NCBI RefSeq assembly: GCF_037038585.1
Contig: NC_092520.1
Coordinates: 194,191,604-194,255,603 of the forward strand
DNA length: 64,000 bases
Reading direction: 5' to 3'
DNA from: Patagioenas fasciata
Lineage: Eukaryota; Chordata; Aves; Columbiformes; Columbidae
Under the pieces are notes generated by a model, which saw only the letters and a program-made list of their open reading frames with translations, had not been told where the DNA came from and made no database searches. Both the position numbers and the translations under genes were made by a program. Shown piece by piece: positions 1 to 10,315 of this stretch (position 1 is its first letter; each line of letters starts with the position of its first letter).

Positions 1-2706
1 TGCTCATCCAAGAAGGCATCAGCCTCCTTTAGGTTCTCTGTCATTATTTGTCAGACCTGTGCAGATGTCTGGAAATATCTGTAGGATATCTTAAATCATG
101 TTAAAAGTATGCATTGAAGCAACTATATTGATCTTTAAATTATTTAATCTTGAAATAAATTCAATCCTTTCATACAGCTTCAGTGAACCATGTTTTTAAT
201 ACCCGGTGCAGGTTCAGGGCAAATTGGATTGAGGTTGTGCTAATCTACTAATTTCTGCCCAGTTGCACTTGTGTGTTCCTTAGTTATGGAAGAAAATTAG
301 GGACACAGTTTACTTGGTTCTCTGCATTGGGTGATAGATTTTATGTACAGTGGTAGTTGTAGAGAGAATTTTCTTCAGTACCTAGAAATCTAATATGGAA
401 TTTCCCATAGTTACAGGTGGTATAAAAAGGTACTTACTTGTAACTTTAGCTGTATTTCTGTTTAAAAAATAATGAAACTACTCAAACTCTAAAACTGGAA
501 ATGAGATATTTTTATTTTGGTCTAGCAGTGTTGAACTAATTTTGGGGGTGGAAGGCTCTATCTGGTGTTCCAGATGTGTCATATAAAAAAATACTGAAAA
601 TATTAATATTAAATTAAAATCTAATTTATTTACTGTTACTTTTTCAATTTATTTTATTTACTTCTTGTAAGTGACGCTAAATCAGCTAGTCCATCAGTGT
701 AGTTACAGTGCTTCTGGACACAAACTTGTCTGTCTACTTGGCACTGCACTGTGTAGTGTGGCCTTGGCAGCCCACATCAGTACCAGCGCTGTGTGTCAAA
801 ACACATCACCTGGACAAGCTCGAAAATTGGGCCCATGTGAACCTCATGAGGTTCAGCAAGACCAAATGCAAGGTCCTGCACGTGGGTCGGGGCAGCCCCC
901 AGTATCAACACAGGCTGTGGCATGAAGGAGTTGAGAACAGCCCTGTGGAGGAGGATTTAGGGGTACTGCTGTACAGAAGATTGGACATGAGGCAGCAACG
1001 CATGCTCACAGCCCAGAAGGCCAATCGTATCTTGGGCTGCATCAAAAGGAGCGTGGCTAGGGAGGTGATTCTGCCCCTGTACTCTACTCTGGTGAGACCC
1101 CACCTGCAGTCCTGTGTCCTGCTCTGGGGCCCTCAGTACGGGAAAGACATGGACCTGTTGGAGAGGGTACAGAGGAGGCCACCAAAGTGATCAGAGGGTT
1201 GGAACAGCTCTCCTATGAGGACAGGCTGAGAGAGTTGGGGTTGTTCAGCTTGGAGAAGGCTCCAGGGAGACCTTATTGCAGCCTATAAGAAAAATGGGGA
1301 CAGACTTTTTAGCAGGGCCTGTTACGACAGGACAAGGGTTAATGGTTTTAAACTAGAAGAGGGGAGATTCAGGCTAGATATGAGGCAGAAGTAAGGCTGG
1401 AATAAATTGTTCTGCAGGCCACATGTTTGACACCTCTTCTTTTGGCAAATAATGTCTTTATTCTTCATGCTAGCACTTTCCCTGGAAGCTTACTACTATG
1501 TTTATTGCTGTCTGTGGCTCTAGTACAACTGTTGTGTACTGCAAGGCACATAGTTCTGATTGTGATTTCCTGGGGAGGATGAGTTTCTCTACCCAAAAAT
1601 GCCTCTCAAATCTGCCACTTATGATCTTTTTCAAAATACGTGTCCTGTAAGATACGTGGAAGAGAAAAACTGAGACTTTATTATCTACAAAGCAAGTCTG
1701 ACATGAAGGAACAGTATATTTCTGTTCTAAGTCATTGAACAATGGTTTGCTATAATTGTATAGGTTCTGAATGGAGTCAGTTCTCCCTAAACTTCTGGAA
1801 CTTGGCCCAATGACCTGACCTAACCACCAGATATTTTCTTGGGCTGCCAGTGGAAGAACATGGTACTTCTGAAGACAAGAGAGGGAGATCCACTCTGCCT
1901 AACTTGTGTGCCTCTAAAAAATGATGTGGCCCATGTAGACTAGTTGTCTATGACTTTTTGTGAGCTAATAAAGAACCAAAGAGAAATGTTAAGTATTACA
2001 CTCACTTATTTGTGTCTTGAAGATGAGCAATGGCAGGACGAATGGCAGAATCCATGGTCTTGGGCTTTAATGTAGTCTGTTATACCTGCAAGATCTGTGA
2101 AACCACAAAAAATGTTCATCAATGCTCTGCTGGCACTTGGTAGAGCAGAGAACTTGCATTCTTGGCCCAGTTCTTTGGAGTGTGTTTTCATTCAGCATTA
2201 GATATTGCATCACACTGTTTGGATTGCAGCACAGGGGTTGCGAGCCTGTGACCCTCCTTCCCCCCACAGCAGATTGCCTTAGCCCCTGGGCTGGCCACGC
2301 TTGCTCTTGTTTGTCCTTGTTCTGTTTCTGTGAATCTTCCATGATTTGCTGCAGTATTCTGGTTTCACATGGGAGGTCCTGCAAAATGCAGATGTACACA
2401 GCAATCACCCTTTGTCATTAACTGCTCTTCTGGAGGACAGAGAGAAAATCTTCACACAGAATATTCCCATAAGTGAAAAAAAAGTTTTGTTCTTAGGTTA
2501 GGCACTCTGGGTATTATATAGGCAGCTAAGTGTTGTCCTAGAGATTCATCAAGAAACAAGAAAATGGTTAACAAACTATCTGATTCCTTTGTGACATCTA
2601 AATGTCACAGAAAATAGACAGACTGGTGGATCCTGCTAGATCCCTCCCCTCCTTTATTTTTAGTATGGAAGATGTAACTCATTTATGTCTGGGATTTTAC
2701 TGACAG
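1..2706 (+). other. MLC1 intron sequence upstream of the first visible exon
   Basis: No MLC1 exon encoding the preceding membrane segments is recognisable here, so the stretch is read as intron. It contains the CR1 fragment at about 800-1392. The remainder is AT-rich with no supported feature; the overlapping frames around 2006-2421 resemble no known protein. Confidence 0.6.
800..1392 (+). mobile_element. CR1 LINE fragment, sense orientation, 3'-truncated
   Basis: The translation carries typical C-terminal CR1 ORF2 blocks: [73 protein letters not shown], then in another frame [18 protein letters not shown]. Frameshifts and a missing 3' end show it is dead. The usual terminal 8-bp repeats are absent, because unrelated sequence starts near 1393. 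The 5' boundary is approximate. Confidence 0.85.
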
Positions 2707-2808
2707 ATAAATTTCAACTTGATTCTCCTTATTCTGCTGGAAATCTTCATGGCAACCACTGTGATCATTTCAGCCAGGTCTACTGAAGACTGCTGTACAG
2801 GAAAGAAA
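2707..2808 (+). CDS. MLC1: MLC1 exon: transmembrane segment and loop (34 codons)
   Basis: Acceptor ACTGACAG and donor AAA|GTAGGT. The exon encodes [20 protein letters not shown] followed by a polar Cys-Cys loop ending TGKK. This matches the fourth membrane segment of MLC1. A second GT four bases downstream would break the phase of the next exon, so the first is chosen. Confidence 0.93.
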
Positions 2809-5800
2809 GTAGGTACCTTTAAGGATTTAAAATGTCTCTTTTTTTGTGTTAAAAATATTAGATTTTTTCCCAGTATCATGTACATTGAAAAGTTACTGGC
2901 ATCTCCAGTATATAATTTCATATTACATGGTAAAACTGGATTTGAACAATAAATAAAAGTATCATAGTAAGCAGTAGTAACCTCTTCTGTCTTTGAGAGT
3001 GCAGTGGGCGCTCTGCAAAATGACCTGTTGCAATTGTACAGGGCAGGGTTACTTCAATATCTTATGAACAGGCATGGAAAATGTTTTATTTCTGTTTTGT
3101 AGAACAAAACTTCATGATGTATGAAACATTAGAATACTATGACTTTGTGTGTATGCGAGCAATGCCTTTTGAAGCCTGAGGGGCAGAAAATGTTTGTCAT
3201 GTATGCCAGTTTGGTAGTACCTGGGCAATGAATGCTGGCCTCAGGATTTGGAGCTATAGATAAAATTTTATTTAATTACAAATGCGCACCCAAACCCCAC
3301 CCTCATTTTCCTACAACAGTACGTCTTTCAGTTAATAATGAAGCAGATGTGCTGTGTCATTCTGTGTTACAGTGGGAGTATTGCTTGCCAGGTAAAGTCA
3401 TGTAGTGTACTGTCCTCCTTCAGTTACTCTTTAGCCACATCAGTAAAATCTGAAGGCTCAGGAAGAAAGTATGGGTTTTGAAGGTGGAAAGGGGAGACAA
3501 GATGACACTATTTCGTTGTTCAGCTGTGATTGCATAACAGCTTATCTGGGACTGCCCCATTTGTTATTAATGTGATTGATGTGGTCTGACACTGGCAAAC
3601 ACCATGATGTTTCACTGTCAGCGCTGATGGGCTAACCAGACATTGCGTGCCACTGTTAAGATCTGTAGCAGGCTGTATGGGATATTAGAAATAAATGTGT
3701 TGCTTTGTGTATGTTTTTGATCATGATTTTTTTGTTCCTCTCTAGAATACTGCATATGACAATACCATCATTTTGAGCAATGTCAGCTTTCCTACTCGAA
3801 TTCTGAAGTCATATTCAGTAAGAAAAGCGTTGTTTTCTTTCATTAAATCAATTTGTTCTTTCATCTTTCTAAGAGCTAAGCTTCTTTAAAGCCAGAAAGA
3901 GATCAGTATAGCTGAAAAAATAAAGACAGAAGTAAGACATATCTTAAAATGTTTCCTTTTAGAATATTGCAAAATAAATGAGAACTGCCATGTATAAGAG
4001 GAGGGAGACTACTTAATGACGTAAGGATAAATAGTATAAACTGAACTGTTGTTCAGTGGAGCTAATAAATGAGAGCAGAAATATGTATAATGAAGCTGAT
4101 CTTGTTTTTGCTTAAACCAGCTGGAGTTTTGCCAGATTTTAGATCTGAAAAACACTGACTTCATGTATAGCTAATAGTCTAAATTCCTTTTTTTTTTTTT
4201 CCCCATTGAATTCCTTTATATATGCAAATAGGAAATTTGGTGTTCAGATGCACTGCTAATAATTTGTGTGCTCTTCTTTTTTTTTAGGTAGTTGAGGTGA
4301 TTATTGGAATTTCATCAGTATTTGGTGGAATAATTGCTTTGAATATGGATGTTCTAGTCTCAGGTCCATATCTTTCAGTAACATTCTTTTGGATCTTAGT
4401 TGCTGTAAGTAGTGCAAAGTTAAAGTATTCTTTTAAAACAATGTCTTTGATTTTTTTTTACATTTTTTTTCATTCTCCCCACCCCCTGCCCTGCAACTGG
4501 GATGTTTGTTTGGCCCTAATAGTAATTGGCAATTGCTTCAATATACTTAATGTGTTTATGCAATGTGCTTATTCTATTTTGATTTACAATACTTTAGTTA
4601 TGATAAATTTTCAGTCCTCAGTTCAGTAAAATGGAAATGAGTAACTAAACAAGGGTATTAGACATGAAGTGTTCTGTCAAAGAAGTCCTAGGTTTTAGAA
4701 TATTTCAGGCTGCAAAATAAAAAGTTGAGTTCAGTTTCAGTGTGGTAGAATCCTTAGAACATCACCTTTAGCCTGTCAGCCTTAACTGTGGTTGGTAACC
4801 CTTGTCACTAATAACAGCCTGTACCTTGGAGCGGTGGATTCATAAACCATGCTGTGCTAAGCTGCTTGCCATGGATTGAACCAGTTGAGAAAGAAGACAA
4901 TGAACATTAGATTTACATATAGCTCCTATGTCTGGAAAATCTCTCAACATGAAGTGGAAAAAGATCCTAAACAAGTTTTTCAGTACTGAGAATTCACAAA
5001 GTTCAGTAGGGTTCATTAGGTTTTTATGTAGAAGTGTCAAGTTTTAAGGATAATCATATTTCAGTATATGTAGGCTTAATACATTATACTTATTAAATGC
5101 GAGTTAAATGGAGATTAGTTTTATCTCCATTTGACTAATTGATTCCTAATACTGTCATAATTAGTCTATGCAGTTTTACCTTTTCAGGAAATTTAGGATG
5201 TGCTCTGTGACTAATGAGAATCCCTGTAACTCAGTTATAATTTGGTTAGTTTTCAAGTAGGTAAATACTTATTTTGTTATGCTTCTTTTGTTTAGTGCTT
5301 TCCAAGTGCCATTGCAAGTCATGTAGCTGCTGAATATCCAAGTAAATGTTTGGTAAGTGTGTAAAGTTCTTGGATTTTGTCATTAGAGAGGAATAATGCT
5401 AGGGAAGCCTGCCCATGATAGTGGGCACTACTATATTTGCTCACCTGTTTTTAGTTACTTCTACAGAATGTGACAGAAGCATGTAGCACGAGTGTCAGCT
5501 GATGTTCCTGAAATGATATCCAGTAGGTCCTTTGGAGACTTAATTCGACCAATTCTAGAAAAGAATTCAAAGGATTGTTGTTTCTTTTTGTACTGGTTCC
5601 TTGGGAATGGATTGCTATAGGAAAATGACATACTTTCTACGGTGTGGCCAGAACTGCTTTCATGCTCCTGAGCTGAGGTCCTTCCTGTTCCTTTCATTAT
5701 GAACTGTGGTTTCTGACAGAAACAAATTAGGTGTGCGGGCTGCACTGGACTTAGAGCTTATTTTAAATGAACTCCTCATCTGCATGACCAGAAATAAAGG

Positions 5801-8800
5801 ACTAATATTCAGTAGAGTGCATTTACTCCTTGACTGTCCTAGGTGTGTAGTTAAGCCTCCTTAAAACATCTGTTCTAAGTTACAGTTGTGCAACCATATG
5901 TAAGTCAGTAATGACACATGATCACAACTGAAGTCAGAATTTGATCCTGTAGGATGATATTTGAACGAAAACTTAACTGTTATTTGATTGAAATAAATTT
6001 ACCTCAAAGCACTCCAATTTATTTGCATAGTTATTTTAAGTCTGCAATATCTGCTATTGATTCTCATTGTTTCATACAAACTGAAGAATAAATGATACTT
6101 CTATACTGGTTCTCTAAATTGAGTATTGTTTTCTGTATCTGCATAAGAAAAGCGCTTTTAAAACCAAACAAAACCCCCATATTAAGTGGAAAAATAATTA
6201 CAACACAACAATGTTTTGGCTAGGAAACTTGATTTATTCCAAGTTTGCCTCTGTATCTCCATGCAATGTGGGTGGCTCTCTATTTGTCTCATGTAATCTT
6301 ACACAATTTTACACACTTTTGTTATGCTTACCTCAAGCAAGCTTACAAACCAAAGTGTTAACTTGCTTGTCTTCTTATTTAACATGTATTATCTGATTTT
6401 TTAGGTTGAGGTCCTGATTGCCATTAGCAGTGTTACCTCTCCTTTGTTGTTCACAGCTTCTGCCTACTTATCCTTCAGTATCATGCAAGTTGTTGACATC
6501 TTTAAAACGTATCCACCTGCTGTTAAAGTATGTATTTTTGTGCAACTGAAAAATTAACATCTACCTATTACAGTAGCAACGCAAGAATGAATTAGGAAGT
6601 ATAAGAAGACAAATTGCTGTATTATAAAGATGGAATAAAATGTTATTGAAATGATCCAAAACCTCATATTTGACTAATGATATAATTTTTAGTATGTTAG
6701 AACAGTTGCCACACTGGAATTATAGTTTAAAAATCATGGGATATTATTCTAAAGAATCAGTAAAAATAGAATGTAATATGCCAGGCTCCTTGAGGTTTTG
6801 ATGAATTTGGCATATATAAATTAAAGATTCTAGGTGTACTTGAAGAATACCTTTTCCTGTTTCTTAGAATGTCTACCAACAAATGGCATATTTGGATTGT
6901 AAACTTACTCTTGAATTCATTTGATTGGGTCAGAGAAGAAAAATGTTTGCAAATCTTAAAGCATTTCAATATGAAGTGTTGCCAGTGCATTGCTGAAGAG
7001 TTTTCTAGGGCTTTACTTTCAAAGTGTGTAGCAATCCATGATAATGTTCAAAGAACCGTTTATGGGTATTAAAACAGTTTGAATAAGAGTATTGACTCTT
7101 AGTATGCCCTAATCCTTAAGTAGTCTTGTAATTTTAGAAGAGAAGGAAAATATTTATCAAAATGGGATCTTAGGGACTGGAAAACCAGCTTTTAAGTATG
7201 TGATGCTGTTCTGATAGTGGAGGAGCATAGTGTGTTGTTAGACAAGTGGCCAAGGCTTACATGCTGTCTTTAAGCAGCTTCTCCTGTTGCACATGATGGA
7301 GAAAGAAGACTGGACTGTCTAGACGGTTGGTGTGACCCTGTAAAGCATTTCTTACATTCTTATCCTATTTTGTGTCTGGATGCAGCATGAGAGGGCTACT
7401 CCGCAAAGGGTGAACAATGGAACAGAAGGTGGCAGACAAGGGCAGAGACCTTGGCAAGGGGTGTAGTCCTGCAGTACCCACAAAAAGAAAAACAAGGCAG
7501 GTCCAACTGTGGTAACCAGGTTCAGCCAATAGTTCAGTGATGGCTGGACAAGTCCATAGTGGTGAGAGAGATCCAGGATGAGCCAGGAATTCAAGTCAGC
7601 AGGACAAGGTCAGAGCCAGCAAGGCATGGGGGCAGGCCCAGGCATGGCTGCGACATCGCTCAGGTCAGGACCAGCAGTGAGGTTCTATATTTTAGAGAAT
7701 GGTTTCCTCAATTCTGTTCTATTTCTAGAGGAAAACATTTGGCAAATGAGCATTTTGTAAAAAATTCTTGATCTGTTCTACTTTGAACAAACTCAGACAC
7801 TCATATTTTGATTGAAACTTCATGCTGAAATAAACTATAAATTGTAATTTGAGTTAAAAAATAAGATCTAGATAAAAATCTCAAGGGGTGAGTATGTCAG
7901 AAAATATTTTATTGGTAGTTAACAACATGTTTAATGTCTCTATTTTCAGCAATCTTATGATGTACTCCTGTTGCTTCTGATGTTGATGCTGCTAATTCAG
8001 GCATGCCTTACTCTTGGAACTGTAATACAGTGTGTAAATTACAAGACAAAAATGAAACTACAAGATTTGTCATGGACAGCATCACAGGTTAAAAAACAGG
8101 AATACAGAACACCAGAGGTATGTATTTATGCCCATTATAAAAGTTAAAAATCTCTATTTAAAAATATAATTTTATAATGTTTCACATTGCTTAATCTAGA
8201 TCAGAATTAAAAACTGCTCTATAAAACTGTGAAGATGTTAGTACACTGGTGAATTTTGTAATAAATAGAAAATATTTTGCTGGTTAAATGATAATTGCGT
8301 TATGACAAACTCATTATCTGTAAATCTGTGATGAGTCCTGCTAAGAGAAAAACATTTGAAAGGTTAAAGCCCTGTTTTGTTCTTATTTCTAATGGATTTA
8401 TCCCTTTCAATGTGAGCAGAAGTTTTAGGCTGTACAATGAGAGTACTTGTTACAGTTGTACCTTTTCCAAGGCCTGCTATGGGGCAGAGAATTTACTAAG
8501 TGGATTTAGTTCTCTTAAGTTCCCTAAACTGCAAAGTGGAAGAATGAAGAACCTGGAGTGCAGGAGCAGCAAAGGGCAGGTTGAGCGAGTGGCTGCCTGT
8601 GCTGGACAGTATGAAGTCGTGCGCAGAGGAGAGTGCCTGGAATCCCTGATCTCTCCGTGTCCTAACTAGTGGTACTTCAGGGACTGGGGAAACCCAGCTT
8701 TCTTCAGCCTGTGAAGGTTAAAATGACAACCACCTCCTAGCAGAGCAGTGTAGCCCTTTGGCCTTCCTCCCCTCTGCTGCAGAGAGCCAAACGCTGTGTC

Positions 8801-9821
8801 CTTAAAGATGGGGAGAGAGGAACTCACATTAGCTGTGTGGTTACTGCGTGGCCCAGCACAGAGTCCAGGGTTCAGTCTCTGCCGTGGAAGGAGCATCTGC
8901 ATTGAAATAACACAGGATAGAAAGCATTGGGAGCAGGGTCTGACATTCAGTCAAGTCATTATACAGCTGGTGATAGAAAGTGGAAGCTGTGGGTTTGTGT
9001 CCCCTCAGGATGCTGAGGACATTTAGTGTACGTGGCTTATTTTCTGGATCTGTGTCCTGACAGTTATGTTCTATGTAAAAGATGAAGCACAGCAGCACTT
9101 CTGCTGCTGCAAGTCACATTTTGGAGCATATGTCATGGCATGCCTAAACAGATCTCTTCTGGGGTTTATTAGATTTATGTAAGTATACCTAGTTTGTGAG
9201 TCACTGGGAAATTAGGTGTGAGTTAAATGCTAAAAGGAACAGTTTGTCCAGAAAAACAATACCTTTTTGCTTACTTTTTAGTATTTAAACACAGGAATAA
9301 CGTTACAGGTAAAGTTGTAGGTCCCCTTGGCTTCTCAGAAGTCTGTGTTTCTATGTAAGACCTTAGTTTGCTTGCATGTATGTAGATAAATCTTGCTTCA
9401 CTGGCTTTGGGTTTAGAGATTTAGATGCTAGGGCCTTCAGTCACATTTTGTCAAAAATCTTTAAAAAATGTCCTAAGTAACATGTTTAAAACAGGAATTT
9501 GGGCATGTTTCTTTGACCCAATGTCTCAAGTATTTTACAATTTACACTATTATATTTTATATCATAGATGTATACAATATGCAAACTATACAATTTACAA
9601 TGTATAGAATATTTTAATAGCTCAGACTGTATCTAGTCATCTTTACATTCTCCTAGCTTCTCTCAGATATTTATTTGCTTGAACTTCAGTTTTTAACCAA
9701 AGCATTGTTTGATGTTTCCATTTGTCTGAAATTTGTTTACTTTTAGGTTTCCAATAATACCTTAAAGGATTTTGACAAAGAGAAAGCCTGGAAAGCAGTT
9801 GTGGTGCAGATGGCTCAGTAA
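2707..9821 (+). CDS. MLC1: MLC1, 3' half of the gene (seven exons, 237 residues to the stop)
   Basis: MLC1 is an eight-pass membrane protein of astrocyte end-feet junctions that acts with GlialCAM in ion and volume homeostasis; human mutations cause a leukoencephalopathy with cysts. Exons are 2707-2808, 3746-3817, 4288-4404, 5296-5352, 6405-6527, 7950-8117 and 9747-9821. All have AG/GT borders and all junctions are phase 0. The joined protein has hydrophobic segments at about residues 2-22, 59-78, 84-106, 117-143 and 161-186 of the fragment, followed by a cytosolic tail ending KAVVVQMAQ. Recalled human MLC1 has close counterparts throughout, for example [20 protein letters not shown] and the tail FDKEKAW. 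The human protein is about 377 residues, so the first 140 or so lie upstream of the window. No frameshift or stop is seen, so the gene looks intact here. Identification comes from remembered sequence, not a search. Confidence 0.95.
3746..3817 (+). CDS. MLC1: MLC1 exon: central cytosolic linker (24 codons)
   Basis: Acceptor TTCCTCTCTAG and donor TCA|GTAAGA. It encodes a polar linker ending [10 protein letters not shown], which connects the two membrane halves and is followed directly by the next membrane segment. Confidence 0.92.
4288..4404 (+). CDS. MLC1: MLC1 exon: two membrane segments (39 codons)
   Basis: T-run acceptor TTTTTTTTTAG and donor GCT|GTAAGT. The exon starts [20 protein letters not shown] and ends in the next hydrophobic segment, [10 protein letters not shown]. 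The start resembles the start of the exon at 6405. Confidence 0.95.
5296..5352 (+). CDS. MLC1: MLC1 exon (19 codons)
   Basis: Acceptor CTTTTGTTTAG and donor TTG|GTAAGT. It encodes [19 protein letters not shown], almost identical to the remembered human segment. Confidence 0.95.
5353..7949 (+). other. MLC1 introns around the exon at 6405
   Basis: These are two introns of about 1.05 and 1.4 kb. They are AT-rich except for a GC-richer patch at about 7370-7690 of purine-rich GGCAGG/AGGTCAG-like motifs. No gene or identified repeat is seen. Confidence 0.6.
6405..6527 (+). CDS. MLC1: MLC1 exon: membrane segment (41 codons)
   Basis: Acceptor CTGATTTTTTAG and donor AAA|GTATGT. It starts [20 protein letters not shown] and ends in the polar loop FKTYPPAVK. 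Confidence 0.95.
7950..8117 (+). CDS. MLC1: MLC1 exon: last membrane segment and start of C-tail (56 codons)
   Basis: Acceptor CTCTATTTTCAG and donor GAG|GTATGT. A leucine-rich segment beginning [20 protein letters not shown] is followed by a basic, polar tail ending QEYRTPE. Confidence 0.95.
8118..9746 (+). other. MLC1 last intron
   Basis: The intron is 1.6 kb. A mildly GC-richer section at 8520-9100 carries several short open frames on both strands that resemble nothing known. No repeat was identified. Confidence 0.55.
9747..9821 (+). CDS. MLC1: MLC1 terminal coding exon with TAA stop
   Basis: Acceptor GTTTACTTTTAG. It encodes [19 protein letters not shown] followed by TAA, the conserved C-terminus of MLC1. 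Confidence 0.96.
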   Translation, partial: VSNNTLKDFDKEKAWKAVVVQMAQ

Positions 9822-10315
9822 TTTGGATTCTGCAAATACAGCCAGTACAGTACAATCCAACACAGTAAATCAACTGTTTGAATTAAGGCTTCAAAACTTT
9901 TCAGTTTATAAACAGCAAAATAGCCACAGCAGTAGGAGCCAAGGAATAACACAGTAAATAATGTGTCTTTCTAATAATTTTGAAATATATTGATAATATT
10001 TTTAACACATCTGTCTTTTCTGTTGGTATCTGTATTCTAGTGTTGCTTTAGAAGATACCTTTAGGAGAAAGGTATTGAGTCACATGGATTTATGCTGATA
10101 GCGAAGTAAAATATGACAATATGTAGTGGGCTTCGTATATTTGCAAGAGATTGTTATAACTGCAGTTATGCAGTCAATGTAACTGATAAATGCTTTTGTA
10201 AAGTTATGAGTACAAGTCATAATTGATATTTTTGCTTATACTTCACTTTTGTAGGAGTTGTAAAGTTGTTTTGCATCTCATTGCTTTTATGTAAATAAAA
10301 GTCTTTATTATGTGG
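9822..10315 (+). other. MLC1: MLC1 3' untranslated region (inferred)
   Basis: This is AT-rich non-coding sequence between the stop and the polyadenylation signal. A weaker AGTAAA variant occurs near 9953. The length of about 490 bases is an inference from the signal at 10294; a longer alternative 3' UTR cannot be excluded. Confidence 0.6.
10294..10299 (+). terminator. Polyadenylation signal AATAAA for MLC1
   Basis: A canonical AATAAA is followed within 20 bases by T/GT-rich sequence (GTCTTTATTATGTGG), as expected for a cleavage site about 15-20 bases downstream. It is the first canonical signal after the MLC1 stop. Confidence 0.65.

Noticed and set aside
708..1190. A 160-codon plus-strand open frame as a host gene
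   Set aside because: Its content is the C-terminal CR1 ORF2 sequence, so it is a retrotransposon remnant.
2719..2952. A start codon at 2719 or within exon 2707-2808 as the MLC1 start
   Set aside because: The segment is internal to MLC1 by homology and is preceded by a good splice acceptor in the right phase. The open frame simply reads into the intron.
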